From Candidatus Solirubrobacter pratensis (GTDB lineage Bacteria; Actinomycetota; Thermoleophilia; Solirubrobacterales; Solirubrobacteraceae), in contig NZ_AUEK01000009.1 of NCBI RefSeq assembly GCF_000425945.1, forward strand, positions 357,141 through 421,140: DNA of 64,000 bases. The letters run 5' to 3'. The position numbers were made by a program, and so were the translations under genes. Below are positions 6,327-17,166 of this stretch, one piece after another; position 1 is the stretch's first letter; every line of letters begins with the position of its first letter. The notes under the pieces are model-generated. The model saw only the letters and a program-made list of their open reading frames with translations. It was not told where the DNA came from and searched no databases.

Positions 6327-8955
6327 TCCAGGCGATCAGCGGCTGCGTCGCGCCGCCGATGGGACGCTGGCGGACGGCGTCGAAGCACCACTGGTCGCCC
6401 GCCTTGCCGGCGTCCGCGCACACCTTGTCGCCGCCGTAGACCTCGGACGCCGGCACCGCCGCCGCCGCCTTCAGCGACTTCAGGAGCGCGCGCCGGCAGC
6501 GTGCCAAGGAGCCGCGCCCGCAGTAGGTGCGCGCGTACCTGCCGCGGACCTTGTCCCCGAGCACGGTCCGGAGGTCCTTGCTCGCGAACCCGTACCAGGA
6601 GCCCTGGAACGCCGACCCGAGGTGCTGGCCGTGGTTGTTGGGCGGGTTGTCGGTCGCGATCGTGGCCGTCAGCGTGTCGAACGCGGTCCTGCCGAGCACC
6701 GGCTCGAACTGCGCGCGTAGCCAGCGCGGCCACCACGCGTCCATGATCCGGATCGCGTCCGCGTGCTCGTAGACGCCGTCGCCGTCGGCGTCCTTGCGCA
6801 GCGCGCCGTCGCGCAGCCAGGCGCGCAGCTTCGCGACGGCCGGCTCGCGCGAGGACCCGATCACGCGCAGCGCGAGCGGCAGGTCCGCGTGGGCCCGCAG
6901 GTCCTCGGTCCCCGCCAGCTCCATCACGCCGATCAGCTGCGCCAGGTCCATCTTGCGACCGCCGGCGATGCCCGCCTTCACGCGATCCTCGAGCAGCACC
7001 GACCGGTAGGTCGACGAGTAGGCGTTCTCGTCCGCCGAGCGGTAGCCGCGCGCCTGCTTGTTGTTCCAGTTCACCAGGTAGTCCTGGTCGACGACCTGCG
7101 GGTGCTCGCTCGCGGGGGTGAACCGCGCGCGCCAGGTGCCGGGGTCCCAGTCGCGCCACTCGTACGTCGCGCTGACCGGGAAGTCGTGGTCGACGCGCGC
7201 GGCGCGGACGGGGTTGTCGCCTGAGTTGAAGTACGCGATGTGCCGGTCGTCGGCGTAGAACCAGTTGAACGTGTAGCCGATCTTTGCCGCCGCGCGCTGG
7301 AAGCTCGCCGGATCGCGCACCGCCGCCGGCGTGTTGAAGTCCATGAAGCCCGCGGCCGAGTCGACCTCGTGGAAGTAGGTCGAGCGCAGCTTGGTGAAGA
7401 GCACCGGCCGGCCGTGCACGGTCCCGCGCCCGGCGACGATCCCGAGCTTGGTCCGCTCCGCCCGCAACCGCTGCGTTCCCGGAGGCGTCTGGTCCGCCGC
7501 CGTCGGGACCCACGCGTTGGTCTTCTCCAGCACCTCGATCGGCTCGCAGGCGCCGCGGAACCGGTAGTGGGTCGCGTCGCACAGCGGCACCGCGAAGGTG
7601 TCGATGATGTCCTGGCCCGCCGAGGTCGCGCTCCACGCGTAGTCGCGCCCGCGGCCGAGCTGGACGTAGAGGTTGATGCCGACGAACGACGCGCCCTGCG
7701 CGTCGATCCCCGGACCGTCCGCGCTCGCCGGCGCGTGGACGTCCTCCTCCATCAGGATCTGCGGGTTGAAGTAGCCGACCTGCGGGCCCGCGACCATCAG
7801 CGGATGCCCGCTCTTGGAGTGCGCGCCCGCGACGAGCAGCGCGTTCGAGGCGCGCGCCGGGAACCCGAGGATCGAGCCGCCGGTCGCCGGCTGAGACGCC
7901 TTGAACGAGCCGGGATCAGGCCGTGCGACCCCGCGCGGCCGGCGCGGCGGAACCTGGTACGGGAAGCGCTCCGAGCGTACGGTGACCGGCGCCTCCGGGT
8001 CCTCGGCCGAGCGGAAGTCGCGGAACACGCGGTCGCCGAGCATTCGCCCGAAGCGCGCCTCCAGCGCATCGGCCAGCCGCGAGAACTCGAGCTCGCCGCC
8101 GCCGCCCTTGCCGAAGATGCCGCCGACCATCGCGGCTGTCGCGATCAGGTCCGCGGGCTTGAACGGGTCGGGCCCGAGCGGGCGGCCGATCGCGGCGTAC
8201 TCGCCCGGCAGCTTCGCCGGATCGAGCTTGGCCTCGAGGATGTACTGGTTGATCCCGGCGACGTACTGGTCGACGTCGGCGACGATCTGCGCGCCCTGGG
8301 CGCCGAGGTACCTCGGCAGGTCGCGCGCCTGGCGCTCGAGGTCGGCCTCGGTGTAGGGCGCGACCGCCCACTGCTCGGCGTCCTGCGCCTGGTTGGCTCC
8401 GCCCGCGAAGCTCGACAGCTCGCCGCGGCCGGCGTGGCGCAGCACGTCCATGAAGAACAGCCGGTCCTCGGCCCCGGCGTAGCCGAGCCCGAACATCGCG
8501 CCGGAGCGCGTGCGGCCGTACACGTGCGGGACGCCGAACGCCCGGTCGCGGACGATCGTGACGTCGGCGCGCGGCGAGTACGTCCGCTCGGCCTGGCCGG
8601 CGGGGACGCCGAAGCTCGCGTCCTTGAAGTAGCTGGGGACGGCCGCCGCCGTCAAGCCTGGGACGGCGCGGTTGAGGCCGTCGTACGTCGGCAGCTGGTC
8701 GCAGCAGTGCGGGACCGTCGCGCCGGTGGTGAGGAACGCGGCCAGCTCGGTCAGCGAGTAGCGGCCGCGCGTGCCGGAGGGCAGGATCGAGCGGAAGCCG
8801 CCGCCGTCGTCGGCCTGGTAGTTGCCGGGCGCGACCGTCGGCGCGGGCGTGGGGATCGGCAGCGGCGGGAGCTGCGCAGACGCGGGCGCCGCTGTGAGCA
8901 GCGAGAACGCCACGGCGACGCGGAGCGCGGGCACCGCCCGCGCCGATACCCCCAA
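6271..8955 (-). CDS. Secreted penicillin acylase family protein
   Basis: 894 residues with a signal peptide (VAVAFSLLTAAPASA). The N-terminal nucleophile Ser is near residue 370 in ARASNALLVAGAHSKSG. Upstream DVTIVRDRAFGVPHVYG and FGLGYAGAEDRLFFMD are the family alpha-chain motifs; the beta chain (from Ser370) carries MVAGPQVGYFNPQ. Family members are cleaved autocatalytically before the Ser and hydrolyse amides such as beta-lactams or acyl-homoserine lactones. The substrate cannot be told from sequence. The gene is longer than typical (about 780-850). Confidence 0.9.
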   Translation of the reverse strand: MGVSARAVPALRVAVAFSLLTAAPASAQLPPLPIPTPAPTVAPGNYQADDGGGFRSILPSGTRGRYSLTELAAFLTTGATVPHCCDQLPTYDGLNRAVPGLTAAAVPSYFKDASFGVPAGQAERTYSPRADVTIVRDRAFGVPHVYGRTRSGAMFGLGYAGAEDRLFFMDVLRHAGRGELSSFAGGANQAQDAEQWAVAPYTEADLERQARDLPRYLGAQGAQIVADVDQYVAGINQYILEAKLDPAKLPGEYAAIGRPLGPDPFKPADLIATAAMVGGIFGKGGGGELEFSRLADALEARFGRMLGDRVFRDFRSAEDPEAPVTVRSERFPYQVPPRRPRGVARPDPGSFKASQPATGGSILGFPARASNALLVAGAHSKSGHPLMVAGPQVGYFNPQILMEEDVHAPASADGPGIDAQGASFVGINLYVQLGRGRDYAWSATSAGQDIIDTFAVPLCDATHYRFRGACEPIEVLEKTNAWVPTAADQTPPGTQRLRAERTKLGIVAGRGTVHGRPVLFTKLRSTYFHEVDSAAGFMDFNTPAAVRDPASFQRAAAKIGYTFNWFYADDRHIAYFNSGDNPVRAARVDHDFPVSATYEWRDWDPGTWRARFTPASEHPQVVDQDYLVNWNNKQARGYRSADENAYSSTYRSVLLEDRVKAGIAGGRKMDLAQLIGVMELAGTEDLRAHADLPLALRVIGSSREPAVAKLRAWLRDGALRKDADGDGVYEHADAIRIMDAWWPRWLRAQFEPVLGRTAFDTLTATIATDNPPNNHGQHLGSAFQGSWYGFASKDLRTVLGDKVRGRYARTYCGRGSLARCRRALLKSLKAAAAVPASEVYGGDKVCADAGKAGDQWCFDAVRQRPIGGATQPLIAWINRPTFQQAVEVQTHVAR

Positions 8956-8965
8956 ACGCCGGGCG

Positions 8966-9598
8966 TTACACGTAGGCGGCGACGCCGTTGGAGTCGGCGA
9001 TCGCGCCGATCTCCTCGGACGCGCGGTCGAACTCCTCGTCCGACAGCACCGGCGTGCCCTCGAACGGCAGGTCGCGCGTGATCTCCAGCCACGAGCGGCA
9101 GCCGCCGTAGTCGTCGCGTACTCGCACGGTGACCGGGCGCGGGATGCGATAAGTACGGAGGAGCAGGACGTTGAGCGGGTGCCGGCGCTTCCACGCCAGC
9201 CGCTTCTCGGCGTAGTCGGTCGTCCAGACGTGGAACGGCGACAGCGCGTCGAGGGCGCGGCGATCGGTGATCGTCCACGTGCCGGCCACCTCGGCCCACG
9301 CGCGGATGCGCACGCGGTCGGGCTGCGGGATGCCGCCGTCCGTCGTCAGGGCGCGGCTGGGCGGCTCGCCGTCGGGCCAGACGCCCTCTTCGAGCGCACG
9401 GCGCAGCTCGGGGTGATGCGACTCGCGCACGAGGTCGTTGCGCTGGTGATCGAAGGTGGGGTAAAGGAAGAAGCGGTCGTGCTCGAGCTCGAAGTGCTTG
9501 TTCGGCTCGCGAATACCGCCTTTACGGAGCGTGAGCAGCTGCTCACCCTCTGCAAGCGCGCGCACGGTGACGGCCCATTCCTTGAAAGCGATCGGCAT
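8966..9598 (-). CDS. DUF1802 family protein
   Basis: 210 residues starting at the ATG of MPIAFKEWAVTV. FKEWAV near the N-terminus, then LLTLRKGGI and FFLYPTFDHQ, are hallmarks of DUF1802. There is no signal peptide or membrane helix, so it is cytoplasmic. Function is unknown for the family. The start at 9598 was chosen over an upstream codon because the family begins with this Phe-Lys-Glu-Trp segment. It has its own promoter (9708-9736) and ends 10 bp before the acylase start, so both may be one transcript. Confidence 0.8.
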   Translation of the reverse strand: MPIAFKEWAVTVRALAEGEQLLTLRKGGIREPNKHFELEHDRFFLYPTFDHQRNDLVRESHHPELRRALEEGVWPDGEPPSRALTTDGGIPQPDRVRIRAWAEVAGTWTITDRRALDALSPFHVWTTDYAEKRLAWKRRHPLNVLLLRTYRIPRPVTVRVRDDYGGCRSWLEITRDLPFEGTPVLSDEEFDRASEEIGAIADSNGVAAYV

Positions 9599-9707
9599 AG
9601 AGGTGGGGGGAGATGGAGTTAAAGACCAGCGGAATCCCACAAAGGGGGACCTGCCGCAACGACCCTGCCCGAGACTGCGACCCGGAAACCACCCGGCGGG
9701 ACGTCAC

Positions 9708-9736
9708 ATACTATGCACAAAGTCGCGAGAACTCAA
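9708..9736 (-). promoter_or_regulatory. Sigma-70-type promoter upstream of the DUF1802 gene
   Basis: On the minus strand, TTGAGT (bases 9736-9731), exactly 17 bp and TAGTAT (9713-9708) form a near-consensus promoter inside an unusually A/T-rich patch (about 9700-9780). Transcription would start near 9700, leaving a leader of about 100 nt before the ATG at 9598. That leader is rich in G and C runs and may fold, but matches no leader RNA known to me. Confidence 0.65.
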
Positions 9737-9805
9737 AATATCCCTGCAAAAAACACTGTTCTTGGCGATATGCACGAATTTCTGCACGGAGCGCCAACGC
9801 GCCAT

Positions 9806-10681
9806 CTAAACGCCGTTGAGACCCTCTACGACGCGGATCACGGCTGAGAAGTCCTCGTCGCCGAGTCCTCGCCCGATACCGGCGCCGTAGAGCTCCTGAG
9901 CAAGACCAGCAAACGGAAATGCGCTGCCTGCCGTGCGCGTTTCGGCAAGGCAGAGCCGTATGTCCTTGAGCATATGGGCAAGCTTGAACAATGGCGTGAA
10001 GTCATGCTCGATCATCGGACGGCCTTTGAGCGAGCGCATCGTCGAGTCGGCCGAGCCGCCCTCCATCGCCTCCAGCAGTGCGTCGAGGTCCACGCCGGCC
10101 TGGCGCGCGACCGTCAGGCCCTGCGCGAGCGTCGCGGCGTTGATCGCGGTGATCGTGTTCGAGATGACCTTCACGGCCTGGCCCTGGCCGGCCTCGCCGC
10201 AGTGGACGATCTTCTCGCCCATCACCTCCAACAGCGGGCGCGCACGCTCGAGGTCCTCGCCGGCGCCGCCGACCATGATCACGAGTGTCCCGGCCTTCGC
10301 CTTGGGCGAGGAGCCGGTGACCGGCGCGTCGAGGAACGCGTGGCCGCGCTCGCTCAGCTTCTCCGCGAGCCCGCGTGCGGTACCGGGCGCGATCGTCGAC
10401 ATGTCGATGAACAGCGTGTGATCGCGCGCGCCTTCGAGCGCCGCGTCGACCATCGCCTCGACCTGCGGTCCGTCGACGACCATCGTGATCACGACGTCCG
10501 AGCGCTCGGCGACCTCGCGCGGCGAGTCGACCACGGTGCCGCCGTGCTCGGCGGCCCACGCGTCGGCCTTCTCCCGCGTGCGGTTGTAGACGGTCAGCTC
10601 ATACCCGGCCTTGGCAAGGTTCGCCGCCTGCAGCGACCCCATGATGCCCAGCCCGATGAACCCGACGGCACGGTCAGCCAT
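9806..10681 (-). CDS. garR: NAD(P)-dependent oxidoreductase, 3-hydroxyisobutyrate dehydrogenase family
   Basis: 291 residues. The Rossmann motif GFIGLGIMG near the N-terminus, DAPVTGSSPKAKAGTL (substrate loop), KVISNTITAINAATLAQ (catalytic Lys) and a helical C-domain are characteristic of the tartronate-semialdehyde reductase / 3-hydroxyisobutyrate dehydrogenase family. The ATG at 10681 has GGAGG before it and overlaps the hyuB stop by 8 bp. It is the third gene of a hyuA-hyuB operon and probably reduces or oxidises a hydroxyacid arising in the same catabolic route. The exact substrate is undetermined. Confidence 0.85.
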   Translation of the reverse strand: MADRAVGFIGLGIMGSLQAANLAKAGYELTVYNRTREKADAWAAEHGGTVVDSPREVAERSDVVITMVVDGPQVEAMVDAALEGARDHTLFIDMSTIAPGTARGLAEKLSERGHAFLDAPVTGSSPKAKAGTLVIMVGGAGEDLERARPLLEVMGEKIVHCGEAGQGQAVKVISNTITAINAATLAQGLTVARQAGVDLDALLEAMEGGSADSTMRSLKGRPMIEHDFTPLFKLAHMLKDIRLCLAETRTAGSAFPFAGLAQELYGAGIGRGLGDEDFSAVIRVVEGLNGV

Positions 10682-12134
10682 GCCCACCACCTCCCGGCGT
10701 CTCGATCCTCAACGTCTGACCGGGCGCCAGGCTACCGCGCGCCTTGGGCGGCAGCGGTTGGCCGTCCACCAGGTTGCGGCCCTTGGCGCCGGGCTCGCCG
10801 CCGTCCGCGCCCGGCGGAGCGTGGCGGCGGCGCTCGGTGAGCAGCGAGTAGTCCATCGGGGCGAGCGCCTCGAGCTCGCGGATGACGCCGTCGCCGCCCT
10901 TGTGGCGGCCGCCGCCGCCTGAGCCGCGGCGCACCGCGTAGGTCCTCACGCGCAGGGGGAACTCGAGCTCGAGCGCCTCGACCGGCGTATTGAGCGTGTT
11001 CGACATCGCCACGTGGACGGCGCTCGGGCCGTCGGCATCCGCGCACGCGCCCTGCCCGCCGCCCAGCGTCTCGTAGTACGTGAAGCGGTCGTTGCCGAGC
11101 GTGAGGTTGTTCATCGTGCCCTGGCCGAGCGCGCGGCCGAATGCGCGCAGGACGAGGTCGGCGACGCGCGAGGACGTCTCGACGTTGCCGGCCACCACCG
11201 CGTGGGGAGCGGTCGCGTTGAGCAGGCAGCCCTCCGGCGCGGTCACGGTGACGGGTGCCATGGCGCCCGAGCTGGGCGGGATGTCCGGGTCGGTCAGCAC
11301 GCGCACGGCGAACCAGCAGGCGGAGACGGTCACGGCCAGCGGGCAGTTGAGGTTGCCGTCGTGCTGGGGGTCGGTGCCGGTGAAGTCGAGGTGGAGCGTG
11401 TCGCCGTCCACCGTCGCGGCCAGCTTGACAGCGAGGTCGCCCTCGACCGCCTCGAGCACGTCCTGCGCGCGATACGTCCCGTCCTCGAGCGCCTCCAGCG
11501 CCGCCCGGGTGCGCCGCTCGGCGTACTCGATCGTGGCGTCCATCGCCTCCTTGAGCGGCATCCGCTCGTGCAGCTCGGCGAGCCGCGCGGCGCCGGTGCG
11601 GTTGGCCGCGAGCTGGGCGCGCAGGTCGGCGCGGCGCTGCTCGGGCTGGCGCATCCGGGCGACGATCTCGTCGATCGCCGCGGCGGTGAGGCGCCGCGGC
11701 GCGATCACGACGCCTTCGTCGTCGAGCGTCCTGGAGTCGGCCGGCATCGAGCCTGGCGTGGGCCCGCCGACGTCGGCATGGTGGGCGCGGTTGGCGGCGA
11801 AGCCGATCAGCTCCTCACCCGCGAACACCGGCGTGATCACGGTGATGTCGGGGAGATGTGTGCCGCCGGCGTAGGGGTCGTTGAGGACCCAGGCGACGCC
11901 GGGCTCGTGCCGCTCGCGGGCGACGGCGGCGACCGCCGCCGGCATCGCGCCGAGGTGCACCGGGATGTGCTCGGCCTGCATCACCATCCGGCCGTCGGGA
12001 TCGAAGAGCGCGCACGACGCGTCGCGGCGCTCCTTGATGTTCGCCGAGTGGCTGGCCTTGATCAGGACCGCGCCCATCTCCTCGCAGGTCGCGCGCAGCG
12101 CGCCGGAGGCGACACGAAGGGTTACGGGGTCCAT
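10674..12134 (-). CDS. hyuB: Hydantoinase B / 5-oxoprolinase B-type subunit
   Basis: 486 residues. Begins MDPVTLRVASGALRATCEEM and contains ERRDASCALFDPDGRMVMQAEHIPVHLG-type sequence and DPYAGGTHLPDITV, all family hallmarks; ends in a Gly-rich tail (TPGGGGHG). With HyuA it forms an ATP-dependent hydrolase acting on hydantoins, 5-oxoproline or related cyclic amides, or an acetone-carboxylase-like ligase. The start overlaps the end of hyuA by 13 bp. Confidence 0.9.
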   Translation of the reverse strand: MDPVTLRVASGALRATCEEMGAVLIKASHSANIKERRDASCALFDPDGRMVMQAEHIPVHLGAMPAAVAAVARERHEPGVAWVLNDPYAGGTHLPDITVITPVFAGEELIGFAANRAHHADVGGPTPGSMPADSRTLDDEGVVIAPRRLTAAAIDEIVARMRQPEQRRADLRAQLAANRTGAARLAELHERMPLKEAMDATIEYAERRTRAALEALEDGTYRAQDVLEAVEGDLAVKLAATVDGDTLHLDFTGTDPQHDGNLNCPLAVTVSACWFAVRVLTDPDIPPSSGAMAPVTVTAPEGCLLNATAPHAVVAGNVETSSRVADLVLRAFGRALGQGTMNNLTLGNDRFTYYETLGGGQGACADADGPSAVHVAMSNTLNTPVEALELEFPLRVRTYAVRRGSGGGGRHKGGDGVIRELEALAPMDYSLLTERRRHAPPGADGGEPGAKGRNLVDGQPLPPKARGSLAPGQTLRIETPGGGGHG

Positions 12135-14083
12135 TCGATCCTGATCGTGCCGTTGCCGAGGACCTCGCCGCGCCAGCCGGGCGGGACCGCGAGCGTCGCC
12201 TCGGGCAGCTCGACGATCGCCGGACCGGTGATCTCCTCGCCGGGCGCGGGCTCGCCGCGGATGACCTCCGCCTCGTGCTCCTCGCCGTCGAGGATCGCGC
12301 GCCGTCTCCCGCGCCGCGCCTCGCCTCGCGCGTCGGCGTCGATCGCCGGGCCGGCCACCGTGGCGGTCGCGCGCAAGGTCACGAGCTCAACCTCCACCTC
12401 AGGGTCAGAATAGCCGTATGCCTGCTCGTGGGCGTCGTGGAAGGCCTGCTCGAGCGAGTCCGCGTCAAGGTCCCCGAGCTCGACCGAGAGCTCGAACGCC
12501 TGGCCGCGGTAGCGCAGCTCGGCGACGAGCCGGATGTCCGCATCCTCGAGCGTCTCGCGGGCGGTGCCGGCGAGCCTCTCCGCCTCCTCGCGGATCGCGT
12601 CGGTGGTGAGCGCGTCGCCGGCGAGCAGGACGCTGCGCTGGGCGTCGCGGCGGCGCTCGGACACGACGAGGCCGAGCGCGGCAAGCACGCCCGAGGCCCG
12701 CGGCGCGAGGATCTTCGTGATCCCGAGCTCGCGCGCGATCGCCGCGGCGTGCAGGCCCCCGGCGCCGCCGAACGCCATCAGCGCGAGCTCGCGCGGGTCG
12801 ACGCCGCGCTCGACGGTCATCACCCGCAGCGCCCGCACCATCTCGGCGTTGGCGACGCGGACGATCCCCTCCGCGGTCTCGCGCTCGCCGAGCCCCAGCG
12901 CGTCGCCGAGCTCGCGGATCGCCTTCGACGCCGCCTCGCGGTCGAGCGCGATCCCGCCCGCCAGCGGCGCCTCGTCACCGAGCAGGCCGAGGATCAGGTT
13001 GGCGTCGGTGACCGTCGGCTCGGTGCCGCCGTGGCCGTAGGCGGCCGGGCCGGGGCGCGCGCCGGCGCTTCGCGGACCGACGCGGAGCGCTCCGCCGGCG
13101 TCCCGCCACGCGATCGAGCCCCCACCCGCGCCGACCGTGTGGATGTCGAGCATCGGCAGCGCAACCGGGCGGCCGCCGACCTCGCGCCCCGACGCCTCGC
13201 GCACCTCGCCGCCGAGCACGACGCAGACGTCGCAGCTCGTGCCGCCCATGTCGAAGCAGAGCGTGTCGGGCTCACCCGCCGCCGTCGCCGCCCACGCCGC
13301 GCCGGCCGCGCCGCCCGCGGGACCGGAGAGCACGGTGAGCACCGCGTGGTCGGCCGCCTCCTCGAGCGCCGCGAGGCCGCCGGAGGACTGCATCACGCTC
13401 GGGTGCGGCAGCCCGGCCTCCTCGGCACGCTCGGTCAGCCGCCGCAGGTAGGCCGCCAGCAGCGGGGAGAGCGCGGCGTCGAGCTCGGTCGTCGCCGCGC
13501 GCTCGTACTCGCGGAACGTGCCGACGACCTGGTGCGACAAGGAGACGTGCACGCCGGGCAGCCGCTCCGCGAGCGCCTGGCCGAGCGCGCGCTCGTGCTC
13601 CGGATGCCGGTAGGCGTGCAGCAGGCATACGGCGATCGACTCGGGGTCCAGCTCGGCGATCGCGTCAGCGGTCCTCCGGGCGTCGAGTGCTTGCAGGGGG
13701 CCGTCGGGCGTCATCCGCTCGTCGGCGCCGACGCGCAGCTCCGGGGGCACGAGCGGCGCCGGCCGCGCGACGCACAGCCGGTAGAGGTCGGCGCGCGCCT
13801 GGCGGCCGAGCTCGACGACGTCCTCGAAGCCCTTGGTGGCCACGAGCACCGTCCGCGCGCCTTCGCCCTCGAGCAGGGCGTTGGTCGCGGCGGTCGTGCC
13901 GTGGGCGAACTCCGTCACGTCGCCCGCCTCGGCCCGCGCGCGCTCGAGCACCGCCTCGACCGCCGCGAGCACGCCCTCGGACTGGTCCTCAGGCGTCGTC
14001 GGCGCCTTGGCGGTGAACAGCCGGTCGCCGACCGCGAGGACGGCGTCCGTGAACGTCCCACCGACATCTACGCCCAGGAGCAC
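12122..14083 (-). CDS. hyuA: Hydantoinase/oxoprolinase A-type subunit
   Basis: 653 residues with the acetate/sugar-kinase-like ATP-binding fold: GVDVGGTFTDAVL at the N-terminus, HGTTAATNALLE, FDMGGTSCDVCVV and GAGGGSIAW are all present. It hydrolyses ATP to drive ring opening together with HyuB encoded immediately downstream. GTG at 14083 is the first codon of the family-conserved start. Co-occurrence with a 3-hydroxyacid dehydrogenase points to catabolism of a small organic acid or cyclic amide; which one is unknown. Confidence 0.9.
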   Translation of the reverse strand: MLLGVDVGGTFTDAVLAVGDRLFTAKAPTTPEDQSEGVLAAVEAVLERARAEAGDVTEFAHGTTAATNALLEGEGARTVLVATKGFEDVVELGRQARADLYRLCVARPAPLVPPELRVGADERMTPDGPLQALDARRTADAIAELDPESIAVCLLHAYRHPEHERALGQALAERLPGVHVSLSHQVVGTFREYERAATTELDAALSPLLAAYLRRLTERAEEAGLPHPSVMQSSGGLAALEEAADHAVLTVLSGPAGGAAGAAWAATAAGEPDTLCFDMGGTSCDVCVVLGGEVREASGREVGGRPVALPMLDIHTVGAGGGSIAWRDAGGALRVGPRSAGARPGPAAYGHGGTEPTVTDANLILGLLGDEAPLAGGIALDREAASKAIRELGDALGLGERETAEGIVRVANAEMVRALRVMTVERGVDPRELALMAFGGAGGLHAAAIARELGITKILAPRASGVLAALGLVVSERRRDAQRSVLLAGDALTTDAIREEAERLAGTARETLEDADIRLVAELRYRGQAFELSVELGDLDADSLEQAFHDAHEQAYGYSDPEVEVELVTLRATATVAGPAIDADARGEARRGRRRAILDGEEHEAEVIRGEPAPGEEITGPAIVELPEATLAVPPGWRGEVLGNGTIRIEWTP

Positions 14084-14110
14084 GCGCGCACCGTACTCCT
14101 GGGCGGGCGA

Positions 14111-14521
14111 TCAGGCGGCGATCGGCACGCCCTCGGTCTCAGCCAGGTGCTGGTGCGAAGGGCAGTAGCCGTTGTGCGGCAGCGGCGTGCGCTGGCACGG
14201 CGTGCCGCGGCGAGTGGTTGCACGACACTCGAGCTGCTCCGTCGCCGGGTTGGCGGCGAAGTAGTCGCGCGCGAACGTCATGTAGCGATCGACGACCTTG
14301 TAGACGCGCAGCTGGGACGACATCGGGAAGTAGACCCGGATGTCGTTGAACAGCGTCTTCGTCGGCTTGGCGAAGTAGTGCCAGTCCGTGGCGAGCCGTT
14401 CTACGCAGGTCTCGCAGGAGCGGAGGACGCGCTCGTGGTTGGTAGGACCCTCTCTCTCCGCGCGGTCCTCGATGATCTCCGGCGCGAGCTCCCTATAGAT
14501 GGAACGACTGAAGTGGTACAT
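14111..14521 (-). CDS. Hypothetical protein with C-terminal Cys3His zinc motif
   Basis: 136 residues, soluble, with no signal. The N-terminal two thirds are helical and include an SCETCVER pair of cysteines. The C-terminus ECRATTRRGTPCQR then GYCPSHQ forms a likely zinc-binding Cys-Cys-Cys-His unit resembling small zinc modules found in phage and actinobacterial proteins. GGGGAG lies 7 bases before the ATG. It stands alone between the hyu operon and nadB on the same strand. I do not recognise the family. Confidence 0.65.
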   Translation of the reverse strand: MYHFSRSIYRELAPEIIEDRAEREGPTNHERVLRSCETCVERLATDWHYFAKPTKTLFNDIRVYFPMSSQLRVYKVVDRYMTFARDYFAANPATEQLECRATTRRGTPCQRTPLPHNGYCPSHQHLAETEGVPIAA

Positions 14522-14648
14522 CGGTGTCTCCCCGGGACTGCCCGTACGGCGGCGAGTCCCATCCGTGGCCCGGTGCAGGTGTGTTCACCGGGTGTGCCGA
14601 TGCTCGAAACGTCGGCTTTGTTGACTTCGCGTTAAGAAGGGAGGTCGA

Positions 14649-16094
14649 CTAAAGCCAAGGCACGAACGCGGGTGTCTCCGAACCCGCGGGAAACACGGTG
14701 TGGCGCCCATCGAGGGAAGGATCGGTCTCCGGGAACTCCGCGCGCGCATGCGCACCGCGCGTCTCCTCCCGGGCCAGGGCCGACGCCGCCACGAGCCGGG
14801 CGAGGGGGTGCGGGTCGTCACGCAACTCGTTCAGGCCCTCCGCACTGCGTTCGAGGCCGGCCAGCCGCCAGACCGCCTTGCGGGTGTCGCGGGTCGGCGG
14901 TGGAGCGACGGTCTCGGGCGGCGGGACGGCCGTCACGGACGGCGGCTCCGGCTCGTCGAGCCCGGCGAGCGCGGCGCGGCGGCCGAAGACGAAGCACTCC
15001 GAGAGCGAGTTCGACGCGAGGCGGTTGGCGCCGTGCAGGCCGGTGCAGGCGCATTCGCCGACGGCGTAGAGGCCCTCGACGCCGTCGGCGCGGCCGTCCA
15101 GGTCCGTGACGATGCCGCCCATCACGTAGTGCGACGCGGGCGCCACGGGCACCCGCTGCGTCATCGGATCCAGGCCCGCCTCGCGCAGCGCGCTGACGAC
15201 GTTCGGGAAGCGGCCCGGATCGACCATCCTCATGTCGAGGTACGCGGCCGGCGCGCCCGTCTGCCGCAGGAGGCGGAAGATGGCGCGGGCGACGGCGTCG
15301 CGCGGGGAGAGCTCGTCGACGAAGCGCTCGCCGTCGGGGCCGTGCAGCGTCGCGCCCTCGCCGCGGACCGCCTCGGAGATCAAGAAGCCCTCGCGGCCCT
15401 GGATGCCGACGACCGCCGTCGGGTGGAACTGGGTGAACTCGAGGTCGGCGAGCGCGGCGCCGGCGTGGCGGGCGAGCAGCAGCCCCGAGCCGAACGAGCC
15501 CGGCGGATTGGTCGTGCGCGACCACAGCGCGGCCGCGCCGCCGGTGGCGAGGATCGTCGCGCGCGCGGTCAGCGTGCCGCCCCCCTCGAGCGTGAGGCCG
15601 ACCGCGCGGCCCTCGCCGTCGCGCAGGATGCCCGCGGCGCGCCGTCCCTCGAGGACCTCGATCCGCGGGTCGGCGGCGACGTCCGCCGAGAGCTGGCGCA
15701 GGATCCGGCGTCCGGTCGCGCTCCCACCGGCGTGGATGATGCGGCGCCGGGAGTGGCCGCCCTCGAGGCCGAGCGCGAGCTCGCCGTGGCGGTCGGCGTC
15801 GAAGATCACGCCGAGCGCCTGCAGCTCGCGGACGCGCGCGGCGGCCTCCTCGGTGAGCACCTCGGCGGCCGAGGGACGCGTGAGCCCGCGGCCCGCCGCG
15901 AGCGTGTCCTGCAGGTGGATCGCGGGCGAGTCGTCGACCGCGAGCGCCGCCGCCGCCCCACCCTGCGCCCAGTAGGAGGCGGTCTCGGCGAGCGGACGCG
16001 CAGAGACGAGCGTGACGCTCGCCCCCTTCTCTGCAGCGGTCAACGCGGCGAACAGACCCGCGGCGCCGGCGCCCACCACGATGATGTCCGCCAT
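14649..16094 (-). CDS. nadB: L-aspartate oxidase
   Basis: 481 residues. The FAD-binding motif VVGAGAAGLFAALTAAEKG starts the protein; SYWAQGGAAAAL, HPTAVVG, GEGATLHGP and the ECACTGLHGANRLASNSL signature are diagnostic of NadB. It oxidises L-aspartate to iminoaspartate, the first step of NAD biosynthesis. The C-terminal helical domain is shorter and Pro-rich. nadA and nadC are not in the window, so the gene is isolated here. Confidence 0.93.
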   Translation of the reverse strand: MADIIVVGAGAAGLFAALTAAEKGASVTLVSARPLAETASYWAQGGAAAALAVDDSPAIHLQDTLAAGRGLTRPSAAEVLTEEAAARVRELQALGVIFDADRHGELALGLEGGHSRRRIIHAGGSATGRRILRQLSADVAADPRIEVLEGRRAAGILRDGEGRAVGLTLEGGGTLTARATILATGGAAALWSRTTNPPGSFGSGLLLARHAGAALADLEFTQFHPTAVVGIQGREGFLISEAVRGEGATLHGPDGERFVDELSPRDAVARAIFRLLRQTGAPAAYLDMRMVDPGRFPNVVSALREAGLDPMTQRVPVAPASHYVMGGIVTDLDGRADGVEGLYAVGECACTGLHGANRLASNSLSECFVFGRRAALAGLDEPEPPSVTAVPPPETVAPPPTRDTRKAVWRLAGLERSAEGLNELRDDPHPLARLVAASALAREETRGAHARAEFPETDPSLDGRHTVFPAGSETPAFVPWL

Positions 16095-16119
16095 CGGTCG
16101 TCAAGGGTACGGTGTGGGC

Positions 16120-17155
<1,036 letters not shown>

Positions 17156-17166
<11 letters not shown>

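Noticed and set aside
9599..9805. An additional small gene in the A/T-rich patch
   Set aside because: Open frames there lack ribosome sites and run through a clear minus-strand promoter.
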